Shown here one piece after another: positions 1-6,231 of a stretch of DNA of 7,729 bases. Under the pieces are notes generated by a model. The model did no database searches and was not told the DNA's origin. It saw only the letters and a list, made by a program, of their open reading frames with translations. Within the stretch, counting starts at the first letter, position 1. Each line of letters opens with the position of its first letter. The stretch spans positions 1 to 7,729 of the forward strand of contig JAJAZF010000446.1 in the NCBI GenBank assembly GCA_026785875.1, written 5' to 3'. The stretch comes from Chamaesiphon sp. Lineage in GTDB: Bacteria; Cyanobacteriota; Cyanobacteriia; Cyanobacteriales; Chamaesiphonaceae. Both the position numbers and the translations under genes were made by a program.

Positions 1-141
1 AGAGTAATCAAGTTCCGGCTCATAAACATGCAGGACAGTTACCTCTGTAACCTCATCTGCCAAAGGCTTCAAATAGTTTTCTAGAAACTCACAAATTTGA
101 ACGGCTGTAGGCGAAATATCGGCGGCAATTAAGACTTTCAT
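1..141 (-). CDS. Universal stress protein family protein, N-terminal 47 codons (partial)
   Basis: The reading frame starts at ATG 141-139 and stays open to the window edge, so only the first 47 residues are visible. It begins MKVLIAADISPTAVQICEFL. This is the usual first beta-strand of the UspA fold, with the conserved Asp (residue 8) that in ATP-binding Usp proteins sits by the nucleotide, followed by an amphipathic helix. A second strand follows, ending VTVLHVYEP, which is also typical. A GAGGA stretch 12-16 bases upstream could serve as the ribosome binding site. Usp proteins are soluble cytoplasmic stress-response proteins, many of which bind ATP. Whether this one has the G-2x-G-9x-G(S/T) ATP motif cannot be seen because the C-terminal part is missing. 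It lies 129 bases downstream of the oxidase cluster on the same strand. A stem-loop in that gap suggests it may be a separate transcription unit. Confidence 0.8.
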   Translation of the reverse strand, partial: MKVLIAADISPTAVQICEFLENYLKPLADEVTEVTVLHVYEPELDYS

Positions 142-216
142 GACATTCTAATCCTCAATTTAACCTATATTCGGGCTTGAAATTCCAGCGGTGCTGAACT
201 AGAACTAATTATTGTT

Positions 217-257
217 GGGGCACTCTACTATGTGGGTGAAGTAGACGTTATAGCCCC
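217..257 (-). terminator. Stem-loop between the oxidase cluster and the usp gene, possible terminator
   Basis: GGGGC (217-221) pairs with GCCCC (253-257). Inside it, TCTACT (224-229) pairs with AGTAGA (240-245). The structure starts 13 bases past the stop codon of the last oxidase-cluster gene. On the minus strand it is followed by AACAATAATTAG rather than a clear U-run, so it may be a weak terminator or an mRNA 3'-end stabiliser. Confidence 0.35.
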
Positions 258-270
258 TCCAAAACATGAC

Positions 271-492
271 TCAATCTTCAATTTTTAACTGACGCTCGGC
301 AATTTCTTGAGCATCGCGAAACTGACCGTTTTTGGTCGCCCAAATTAACGACAGCACCGCCAAAAAACCGATCGGGAGTAGCACCCACACCAACGACCAC
401 ATAATCACCGTACCGTCACCAATTCCCAGCCAACTGCCCATGTGGGCTTGCTCTGGATGGGCTTGAGTCATCGCCAGCCATACTCCGATCAT
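271..492 (-). CDS. Small single-helix membrane protein of the cbb3 oxidase cluster, CcoS/CcoQ-like
   Basis: This 73-residue protein starts at ATG 492-490, overlapping the stop of the ccoO-like gene by ATGA, which suggests translational coupling. It has one clear hydrophobic segment at about residues 31-52. A short charged tail follows, with the pattern W-A-T-K-N-G-Q-F-R-D (51-60) and an acidic end (KIED). The W-A-x-x-x-G-Q-F/Y-x-D pattern just after a single membrane helix resembles CcoS, the small protein needed to mature the cbb3 oxidase active site. The third position after ccoN and ccoO is instead where ccoQ usually lies, so a CcoQ-like structural role is also possible. The roughly 30 residues before the helix (containing H12 and H17) are longer than in typical CcoS or CcoQ. 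Membership of the oxidase cluster is well supported; the choice between the two families is not. Confidence 0.7.
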   Translation of the reverse strand: MIGVWLAMTQAHPEQAHMGSWLGIGDGTVIMWSLVWVLLPIGFLAVLSLIWATKNGQFRDAQEIAERQLKIED

Positions 493-1019
493 GATGCTAC
501 CTCCGCTGGGACGTTATCTTTCCATGCTCCCAGAGATTGAATATAGTCCGTCAAATCGGATAATTCCTGCTCTGAGAGATAGTCAAAGGAGGGCATAATC
601 GAACTGGGATTGTACTGACGGGGATTGATAAAATGTGCGATCAGATAATCTCTGGCAGGTTGCCCGATATCTCGTCGCCAAATCCGCCCCTCATTGGAAA
701 GATCTGGACCTTGCCGTCCGGTACCGAGCAGATGTGGCGTGTCATAGAAGTAGTCTCCTGCTTTAGAAACCCCATATGATGCCACCATGTTTTCATCTGC
801 TTTGACATTTCGGACTTGCTGAGAATGGCAGTAGACGCAGCCTTCACGCGCATAGATTTTCCGACCTCTGGCTTCAGGTGCTGTGTAAGCTACCAAGCCC
901 ACGGTGGGCGCACGGGCGATATCCGATGCAAATCCTGGCGCAATTACCAGTCCGGTGAAGGCAAGTCCAAACAGAATCGATAAAACGATGACAATTGGAA
1001 AAACGCGAGTGTATCTCAT
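489..1019 (-). CDS. ccoO: CcoO-like membrane-anchored monoheme cytochrome c subunit of cbb3-type oxidase
   Basis: This 176-residue protein has an N-terminal membrane anchor at about residues 7-28 and one heme c attachment site, CVYCH (C61, C64, H65), inside the sequence GRKIYAREGCVYCHSQQVR. This closely matches the CcoO signature around its CxxCH. A likely distal ligand is M142 in SSIMPSFDYL, and the segments GRQGPDL and FINPRQYNPSS also follow the CcoO/FixO pattern. The heme domain should face the periplasm or thylakoid lumen and pass electrons from a soluble donor to the CcoN subunit. Cytochrome c6 or plastocyanin would be the cyanobacterial candidates, but that is inference. It is slightly shorter than the roughly 200-residue proteobacterial CcoO. 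The gene lies 23 bases after ccoN, with AAGG just upstream of its ATG, and overlaps the next small gene by four bases, so the three genes are very likely one operon. Confidence 0.9.
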   Translation of the reverse strand: MRYTRVFPIVIVLSILFGLAFTGLVIAPGFASDIARAPTVGLVAYTAPEARGRKIYAREGCVYCHSQQVRNVKADENMVASYGVSKAGDYFYDTPHLLGTGRQGPDLSNEGRIWRRDIGQPARDYLIAHFINPRQYNPSSIMPSFDYLSEQELSDLTDYIQSLGAWKDNVPAEVAS

Positions 1020-1042
1020 ATGTAACCTTAGATAGTGATGCT

Positions 1043-2497
1043 CTAGCTTTGAAGAGCATCGGGAGAAGTTGCGGTCAGAGCAGCCGGAGCATTGACAGTT
1101 TTGACAACATTAGTTACAAATAGAAACTGTCCTAGCAGTACGATCAAACCGCTAATCGCCCGAGCAACGTGATAAGGATAGCGATCGACCATCGTACCTT
1201 GGGGCGAATTTCCCGCTTCCCAGGCAGATCCCTCCACCCAACCACTAATTCCCATTGAGACGACATAGCCGACGATCCCTAACATAGTCAACCAAAAGTG
1301 CCATTCTGCCAGCGGACGCGAGTATTTGAGCTTGAGCGATCGTTCGATATAGAAGTAAGTAAAGGCAATCAATCCAGGTACGCCAAATCCCAAAAATCCC
1401 AAATGGACATGAGCGATCGTCATATTGGTAAAATGCAGTTTGGCATTTAGTGACATCACCGCTAAACCAGTCCCCCACAACGACGCGCCCACATAGCAAG
1501 CGTAAGCCATCAAACTAAATCGATAACCGATATCTCGCTTCATAATCGCCCATGTGCCCCAAGCTGTACCGCCAAAATTGACCATCGTGGCAAATGTCGG
1601 TACAAACATCGCGATTGAGGCTGTCACTGAAGCCGTCATCACCCACATCGGTACAGGCCCCCAGATCACGTGATGTCCACCATTCCACGGATAAAATGCT
1701 GCCAATGACCAAAACCCCACAAAGGAGACGATATGGCTGTACAGCGGCTTATTAACTTGCTTGGGCACGATGTAATAGAGCGTTGCTAGACCCAGGGTGG
1801 TCAACCAAATCCCAAACAGGTTATGGCTATAGAACCAATTAATGATGGCATCTTCAATCCCGCTAAACTTCGAGGCATTGCCCAAGGTGTAGTAGATCGG
1901 AAAGGGAATAATCGCCAGCAGAATATACCATAGCGATACATATACCCGTTGTTCCCGCCGCATTGTAATGGTGGAAAATAGGTTTCCGGCGATCGCAATC
2001 ACCAACAGCCCGATAATCATATCAAAGGGAAAGGGAATTTCAGTATATTCTTTCCCCTTACTGTAGCCCATCAAAATTCCCAGACAGCCGCCCACGAGAT
2101 TTAAGTTCCAAACCCATGCTGTGAGCGACCCCAATCGTTCTGAAAATAGGGGTGTTTGGGTCAGCCGAGGCACCATATAAAAGGTAGCTCCCAGATAACC
2201 CATACTCATGAAGCCGAATAGACCGATATTGGTGTGTACGGGACGCAGACGACCGTATGCCAGCATCGGGATACCCTGCAAAAATTCAGGATAAAACAGT
2301 TTCACTGCTTCGATCAGACCGATTAACATCGTCACTGACATCCAGAAGATGCCAGAGTAGAGCCAGATCCGAGTCGCACTGTCCGATCGATCCATCGGTC
2401 GCATGGAACTAGATTCAATAGAGTTGTTAGTAGCGACTAAATTATTACGATCTTGGAGCGAAGTCATAGACAAAGTTAAGTGAGTCCTACTCACCAT
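1043..2497 (-). CDS. ccoN: CcoN-like catalytic subunit of a C-family (cbb3-type) heme-copper oxidase, divergent
   Basis: This 484-residue protein, with about 12 membrane helices, should reduce O2 at a heme b3-CuB centre. Visible ligands are H88 in GRLRPVHTN (heme b), H225 in YSHN (CuB), H275 and H276 in NGGHH (CuB), H363 (heme b3) and H365 (heme b) in IAHVH. Y269 (FYPW) stands 44 residues after H225, exactly where the cross-linked tyrosine of P. stutzeri CcoN stands, which favours an oxygen reductase over a nitric oxide reductase. The KEYTE motif (149-153) and VPKQ (244-247) also match CcoN. W341 occupies the place of the conserved glutamate (E323 in P. stutzeri numbering). The start is uncertain: ATGs at 2497, 2467 and 2404 are all in frame without a strong Shine-Dalgarno, and family similarity begins near residue 37. 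The ccoO-like gene follows after 23 bases. A cyanobacterial cbb3-type oxidase is unusual; the gene may have been acquired by transfer. Confidence 0.88.
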   Translation of the reverse strand: MVSRTHLTLSMTSLQDRNNLVATNNSIESSSMRPMDRSDSATRIWLYSGIFWMSVTMLIGLIEAVKLFYPEFLQGIPMLAYGRLRPVHTNIGLFGFMSMGYLGATFYMVPRLTQTPLFSERLGSLTAWVWNLNLVGGCLGILMGYSKGKEYTEIPFPFDMIIGLLVIAIAGNLFSTITMRREQRVYVSLWYILLAIIPFPIYYTLGNASKFSGIEDAIINWFYSHNLFGIWLTTLGLATLYYIVPKQVNKPLYSHIVSFVGFWSLAAFYPWNGGHHVIWGPVPMWVMTASVTASIAMFVPTFATMVNFGGTAWGTWAIMKRDIGYRFSLMAYACYVGASLWGTGLAVMSLNAKLHFTNMTIAHVHLGFLGFGVPGLIAFTYFYIERSLKLKYSRPLAEWHFWLTMLGIVGYVVSMGISGWVEGSAWEAGNSPQGTMVDRYPYHVARAISGLIVLLGQFLFVTNVVKTVNAPAALTATSPDALQS

Positions 2498-2521
2498 GAA
2501 CCGATCGAAATCTTTAAGTTT

Positions 2522-2550
2522 TTTAACAACTCTCTACAATTTAACAACTC
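2522..2550 (-). promoter_or_regulatory. 11-base direct repeat upstream of ccoN, candidate regulator site
   Basis: GAGTTGTTAAA (minus strand) occurs twice, at 2550-2540 and 2532-2522, with a period of 18 bases, 25-53 bases upstream of the ATG at 2497. Two identical sites nearly two helical turns apart at this distance look like a tandem operator or activator site. I cannot name a regulator, and no clear sigma-70 promoter pair stands out around it. Confidence 0.35.
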
Positions 2551-2649
2551 GATCGGCGGGTTAGCCAATGACAATGCGTCAAAGTTTTTATTTCTACAGA
2601 GTTTCTTTAGGATTGAGAGCGGCAATCCGACCTGTGGTTGATGGGTTTT

Positions 2650-2681
2650 GACACTCCCGGCGATCGATCGCCGGAAGTGTC
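2650..2681. terminator. 32-base near-perfect palindrome between MPBQ methyltransferase and ccoN
   Basis: The arms GACACT and AGTGTC enclose a fully palindromic 18-base core built on CCGGCGAT and its complement. A single C/A mismatch separates arms from core. The palindrome is centred at 2665/2666. It lies 25 bases past the stop codon of the upstream methyltransferase gene and about 150 bases before ccoN, so a transcript-ending or mRNA-stabilising role for the methyltransferase message fits. No U-run follows on the minus strand (AAAACCCATC), so it is not a classical intrinsic terminator, and a protein-binding palindrome is an alternative. Confidence 0.45.
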
Positions 2682-2705
2682 AGCTATCTCCAAAGGTCCG
2701 ATCCC

Positions 2706-3710
2706 CTAAACCCGTACCGTCCGACTTCCTGCTGTCAATTGCTCCGAAGCCGGAGATTCCTGCGCCCCAGTCTGAGATCTTTGTGCCCGAAACATCCCAA
2801 ATCGGCATAATCCCGCCCCAAAAGCCAACCGCATCAATAGAATCGTCGGGACTTCGCGCAGAGATTTAATAAATCCCGCTGCACCAAAACTTACCAAACC
2901 CTTGGGACGAGCGATCCCTTGCCAGATCGAATCCAACCACGAGGGAAGAGTTTGTTCTGTCCAATCTGCGGTAGTTACATTGCCCTCGACAAAGCCTGTT
3001 GCTGCCAGCAGCTCGGAAAAGCCTTCGATACTCGAAAAAGCCGGATGCGACCATTGATCCAAGAGTTGCTGCATTACAGGTTTTTCCCAATAATTTAGCG
3101 GAATTTGGCGATCGTCCCGCTGATTCCAGTCAGCGACAACCAGCACACCACCTGGCTTGAGTACCCGCATCAACTCTCTGGCGAAGACTGCTTTGTCGGG
3201 CATGTGGGGGCCAGCCTCGATCGACCACACCACATCAAAACTCGCGTCGGGAAACGATAATGCCATCGCATCATCCACCTGAAACCGCACATTCAGTTCT
3301 GGTGGCGTAAGCTGTTGGGCGCGTTGTACTTGCCCAGGACTGATCGTGATGCCCGTAACCGCAAATCCATAATCTCGTCCTAAAATCCGGCTGCTACCGC
3401 CAATCCCACAACCCACATCTAGCACCGTAGTCCCAGCAGGTAATCCGTCTAAACCACCCCAGCGCACCATCTCATGGACAAAATCAGCTTTAGCTGTCAA
3501 GAAATCTCGCTGTTGTGGCGGCGAACCATAATAACCTAAGTGAATATGTTCGCCCCAGTAAAACTCCAAAATTCCATCCTCTGTCCATTCATCATAGGAA
3601 GTAGCAACAGAATCCGAAGATTGATAAGGACGAGCCGTAGCCAGATACAGCGCAATCCCGATCGTTAGGATTGCCAGTGGAATTGCCAGCGCAAGCAGAA
3701 ATAAATTCAT
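2706..3710 (-). CDS. MPBQ/MSBQ methyltransferase (Sll0418-like), plastoquinone/tocopherol synthesis
   Basis: This 334-residue class I SAM-dependent methyltransferase closely follows, from memory, Synechocystis Sll0418, the 2-methyl-6-phytyl/solanesyl-benzoquinone methyltransferase. Features include an N-terminal membrane helix at about residues 2-24 and YQSSDSVATSYDEWTEDGIL (29-48). The SAM-binding motif I is LDVGCGIGGSSRIL (97-110). Further matches are DDAMALSFPDASFDVVW (146-162), EAGPHMPDK (165-173), LKPGGVLVVADWNQRDDRQ (184-202) and the C-terminal EVPTILLMRLAFGAGLCRFGMF. It adds the second ring methyl group on the way to tocopherol and, in many cyanobacteria, plastoquinone-9, acting at the membrane through its N-terminal anchor. 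The last 25 or so residues, after GMFRAQR, are a hydrophilic tail that is probably variable. A GAGG lies about ten bases before the ATG. It starts 63 bases after the desaturase gene, so co-transcription is possible. MPBQ activity is inferred from family likeness; gamma-tocopherol methyltransferase is a related but less similar family. Confidence 0.9.
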   Translation of the reverse strand: MNLFLLALAIPLAILTIGIALYLATARPYQSSDSVATSYDEWTEDGILEFYWGEHIHLGYYGSPPQQRDFLTAKADFVHEMVRWGGLDGLPAGTTVLDVGCGIGGSSRILGRDYGFAVTGITISPGQVQRAQQLTPPELNVRFQVDDAMALSFPDASFDVVWSIEAGPHMPDKAVFARELMRVLKPGGVLVVADWNQRDDRQIPLNYWEKPVMQQLLDQWSHPAFSSIEGFSELLAATGFVEGNVTTADWTEQTLPSWLDSIWQGIARPKGLVSFGAAGFIKSLREVPTILLMRLAFGAGLCRFGMFRAQRSQTGAQESPASEQLTAGSRTVRV

Positions 3711-3773
3711 CGAGATCGAGCCTCAAAATTTTTGGTAATTGAGAGATAAAAAATATCCCGATCTTCATCGTAA

Positions 3774-4913
3774 TTACTTTATCTCTACAGCGATCGGTTG
3801 CAGTTGATATTCTTGCTCTGTTTTGATGGCTGCTTGCTCAAATGATGCAACAGATACCAATCGATCGGTAGCCGCATCCCACAGAATAAATTTGGCACAG
3901 TCGAGCATGTCAGCGATCCGCAGGGTTTTTACGTTCGAGAGCAAGTGGATGTTTTCGTTGTGACAAGCTTCGAGATGGTAGTTAGGGATTCGTTCGGACA
4001 GATGATGAATATTGTGATAACCAATGTCTGCGGTAAACCACTTCAAAATTGTTGGTAACTCTAAATAACTGCTACCCTCGATCGCACCTAATAGATAATC
4101 CCAATCTGCTGTTTTGTGAGCATAAGTACCTTCAAAAATATGCTGGATAAAGAACACATAGATGAAGATTGCCGCAGACAGAGTTAACAAGAGCGAGTAA
4201 ACACTCACGAAGAAACCTGCTCCTAAGAAATGGCAAAGGATGATCGCTCCACCCAACACACAAATATTGTTAAGTAGCAAATCCCAGAACTCAGCCGCTG
4301 TCTGCCAATGTTTTGACTGATGATTAGCAACGATTTTTGATAAACCTGCGCCAGCATCTCGCTTGATACAAGTAAATAGCTCCTTCATCAGGTCGTAAAT
4401 ACCAAGAACTAATGTCAGTCTAGGCTGAATCGCCAGATAGAAAAACCCTCCAGGAATCGCCATCAATGGATGTCGCAGTAATTCATAAGACTGTCGATCG
4501 GCTAAACTTAGTTGAGAAAACTCATCAGTAGAAATAAAGTCGGCAACACCGCGATACCGCTCCCAATCTCCATTAGTTTTGTGGTGGTAGGCATGATCTC
4601 TCGCCCATGCGTAAGGGGGGATGGCATTGATGACACCCAGTACAAAACCCACACATCGATTGACTTTTTTTGAACTAAAGAGTGAATAATGTCCACAATC
4701 GTGCATTAAAGAAAAGCATCTCACTGAAAACAGTGCCATCAAAACTATAATCGGTGGTAAAAGCAAAATCGAAATTGGAGCGACTTTTACTGCTAAAACC
4801 CAGAGTAATATATAGGGAACAACAGTATTTAGAACCTGATAAGTTGCCCAAATATCGTTACTCTTCATGTACGGAGTTAGTACGAAATCTGATTTTTTAA
4901 TCTGGGTTTCCAT
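3774..4913 (-). CDS. Membrane fatty acid desaturase, three histidine boxes (omega-6/Bacillus Des-like)
   Basis: This 379-residue integral membrane di-iron desaturase has all three histidine boxes: HDCGH (71-75), HAYHH (107-111) and HNIHH (300-304). It also has QHIFEGTY (257-264), which contributes the extra histidine, H258, usual in this group. Hydrophobic pairs lie at about residues 29-65 and 215-255. The C-terminal stretch from EGSSYLELP through IGYHNIHHLSERIPNYHL resembles Bacillus acyl-lipid desaturase (Des) and bacterial omega-6-type desaturases more than the canonical cyanobacterial DesA or DesB box contexts I remember. It should insert a cis double bond into membrane lipid acyl chains using a ferredoxin-type donor. 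Regiospecificity cannot be read from the sequence. The start at 4913 has no good Shine-Dalgarno; M16 at 4868 is an alternative. The 239-base gap before it suggests its own promoter, and the MPBQ methyltransferase gene follows after 63 bases. Confidence 0.85.
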   Translation of the reverse strand: METQIKKSDFVLTPYMKSNDIWATYQVLNTVVPYILLWVLAVKVAPISILLLPPIIVLMALFSVRCFSLMHDCGHYSLFSSKKVNRCVGFVLGVINAIPPYAWARDHAYHHKTNGDWERYRGVADFISTDEFSQLSLADRQSYELLRHPLMAIPGGFFYLAIQPRLTLVLGIYDLMKELFTCIKRDAGAGLSKIVANHQSKHWQTAAEFWDLLLNNICVLGGAIILCHFLGAGFFVSVYSLLLTLSAAIFIYVFFIQHIFEGTYAHKTADWDYLLGAIEGSSYLELPTILKWFTADIGYHNIHHLSERIPNYHLEACHNENIHLLSNVKTLRIADMLDCAKFILWDAATDRLVSVASFEQAAIKTEQEYQLQPIAVEIK

Positions 4914-4989
4914 TGAATAAAATACTCTGATAAATAACTATAGTTAGGTGTAATTTTGACTCGATCTCGATCGCTCTAAAAAATAGTTA

Positions 4990-5010
4990 AGAGTAGACAG
5001 GGTATACTCT
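4990..5010 (-). promoter_or_regulatory. Inverted repeat upstream of the desaturase gene, possible operator
   Basis: AGAGTA (4990-4995) and TACTCT (5005-5010) form a 6-base inverted repeat with a 9-base spacer, 77-97 bases upstream of the desaturase ATG. A further TACTCT lies at 4923-4928 near the start codon. Operator function is a guess based only on symmetry and position. A TATAGT (4942-4937, minus strand) could be a -10 element, but no good -35 precedes it. Confidence 0.2.
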
Positions 5011-5022
5011 CGGTTAAAATTA

Positions 5023-5030
5023 GCGATCGC
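5023..5030. repeat. HIP1 octamer GCGATCGC
   Basis: This is a complete HIP1 palindrome between crtB and the desaturase gene. HIP1 is highly over-represented in many cyanobacterial genomes. Further complete copies lie at 1989-1996 (inside ccoN) and 6205-6212 (pds-crtB spacer). Confidence 0.9.
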
Positions 5031-5073
5031 TGATGACAGGCACCATAACCTGCTACAAGCAGTCAAGGAGCAG

Positions 5074-5091
5074 TACCTGTAATTGCAGGTA
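5074..5091 (-). other. Small hairpin downstream of crtB
   Basis: TACCTG (5074-5079) and CAGGTA (5086-5091) form a perfect 6-base stem with a 6-base loop, about 60 bases beyond the crtB stop codon. No U-run follows on the minus strand. It might help define the crtB 3' end, but such short hairpins also arise by chance. Confidence 0.25.
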
Positions 5092-5152
5092 TGAGTATCA
5101 ATGAGGACACTATTACTGACAACAACGATCGAACTAAAGTGCCAAAGTCGGC

Positions 5153-6085
5153 TTATTTAACCTGCGCTCGGATGAAGGAACCAGGTAAACACCATAACTT
5201 TCTAGGTGTAGTTACATAAGCGCGGCGAGTAAACACATCGTAATCATTGCGCTCGATCGAGTCTAAAATCTGTTGGTATAGTAACAAAGCTGCCCACACA
5301 GGCCAACGCACGTCAGGGCTGAGACGACTAATCCCACTTTCAGCTTGCTGATAGTATTTCCGAGCGCGTTGGATCTGAAACTTCATCAACGCTCTCCAAT
5401 TATCATTGACAACCTGATTGAGCAAGTCTTGCTCGGTATAGTTGAATAGTGCCAACTCATCCAAAGGCAAATAAATCCTCCCCCGCTCGGCATCCTCGCC
5501 CACATCCCTAAGAATATTAGTCAACTGTTTACCAATTCCTAAAGCCACAGCTTGCTCCATCGGAATCTCGATGTTATGACAATTCCAGGGGGCGGTAAAT
5601 TGACTTTCATCAATGCCCACGATCGCATTAGACATCAGTCCCACCGTACCAGCGACTCGATAACAGTAGAGTGACAATTCCTCAAAGCTGTTGTAGCGAT
5701 TTTTCCGTAGATCCATCCGCTGTCCAGTTACCATATCGCGAAAAGGTTGAATCTCCAGGTCGGGAAATCTGGCGATCGTATCGACCAATGCTACATCATA
5801 ACTATCTGTCGGAATACCCCTAAACATCCCTTCCAACTGAGCTTCCCAGCGATCGAGTGTAGCTGGAGTCGTCTCATCTGCATCCGCCCCATCCACCAAT
5901 TCATCGGTATTCCGACACCAGGCATAAATTGCCCAAATCGCCCGCCGCTTGGGGACTGACATCAATAATGTTGCCAAATAAAAGGTTTTGCCATATTCAG
6001 CAGTTATTTGACGACAGAGTTCATAGGATTCCTCAGTTGATGTTGGCATTGTCACGATCTGTAGGGACTTTTCCAGTTGCAGCAT
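5153..6085 (-). CDS. crtB: Phytoene synthase
   Basis: This 310-residue enzyme condenses two geranylgeranyl diphosphates to 15-cis-phytoene, the first committed step of carotenoid synthesis. The first aspartate-rich motif is DELVD (61-65), after RRAIWAIYAWCRNT. The second is DVGED (194-198) in NILRDVGEDAERGRIYLP. GQRMDL (121-126), YCYRVAGTVGLM (140-151) and WPVWAALLLY (261-270) are further squalene/phytoene synthase signatures. Length matches cyanobacterial CrtB of about 310 residues. The start MLQLEKSL at 6085 is favoured because cyanobacterial CrtB proteins commonly begin MLQL; M13 is an in-frame alternative. No Shine-Dalgarno is visible, because the bases just upstream are CTCTGCAA followed by a heptamer-like repeat tract. 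It follows crtP/pds after 170 bases, the conserved cyanobacterial order, so transcription is probably at least partly shared. Expression may be affected by the structured spacer. Confidence 0.97.
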   Translation of the reverse strand: MLQLEKSLQIVTMPTSTEESYELCRQITAEYGKTFYLATLLMSVPKRRAIWAIYAWCRNTDELVDGADADETTPATLDRWEAQLEGMFRGIPTDSYDVALVDTIARFPDLEIQPFRDMVTGQRMDLRKNRYNSFEELSLYCYRVAGTVGLMSNAIVGIDESQFTAPWNCHNIEIPMEQAVALGIGKQLTNILRDVGEDAERGRIYLPLDELALFNYTEQDLLNQVVNDNWRALMKFQIQRARKYYQQAESGISRLSPDVRWPVWAALLLYQQILDSIERNDYDVFTRRAYVTTPRKLWCLPGSFIRAQVK

Positions 6086-6091
6086 TTGCAG

Positions 6092-6158
6092 AGACTAGGG
6101 ACTAGGGGACAGAGATTAGTTAGGTGTTAGGGCTTGGGTGTCAGGGATTAGGGACTGT
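6092..6158. repeat. Degenerate heptamer tract (GACTAGG/GATTAGG-like) before crtB
   Basis: A run of degenerate seven-base units on the plus strand begins with two exact copies of GACTAGG (6093-6099 and 6100-6106) and continues through GATTAG, TTAGGG and GATTAGGG variants to about 6158. It resembles the short tandemly repeated heptanucleotides (STRR) of cyanobacteria. It sits 7-73 bases upstream of the crtB start codon. Four G-runs at 6130-6132, 6136-6138, 6144-6146 and 6151-6153 satisfy a G-quadruplex pattern on the plus strand. Confidence 0.7.
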
Positions 6159-6231
6159 AGGAGCACTAATAAGTGGAGGCTATCCCAATGTGATGATGCG
6201 ACCGGCGATCGCTAGTCACTAATTGGTCTAT

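Noticed and set aside
1043..2497. Reading the CcoN-like protein as a nitric oxide reductase NorB
   Set aside because: The cross-link tyrosine position (Y269) is present and the partner is a CcoO-like cytochrome with matching signature, as in oxygen-reducing cbb3 enzymes; NORs lack that tyrosine.
2648..2869. Plus-strand open frame of 73 codons
   Set aside because: It overlaps the C-terminal coding region of the MPBQ methyltransferase in antisense, starts inside the palindrome and has no family features.
5033..5104. A 23-codon plus-strand frame in the gap between crtB and the desaturase
   Set aside because: It is very short, without a ribosome binding site or recognisable sequence; probably chance.
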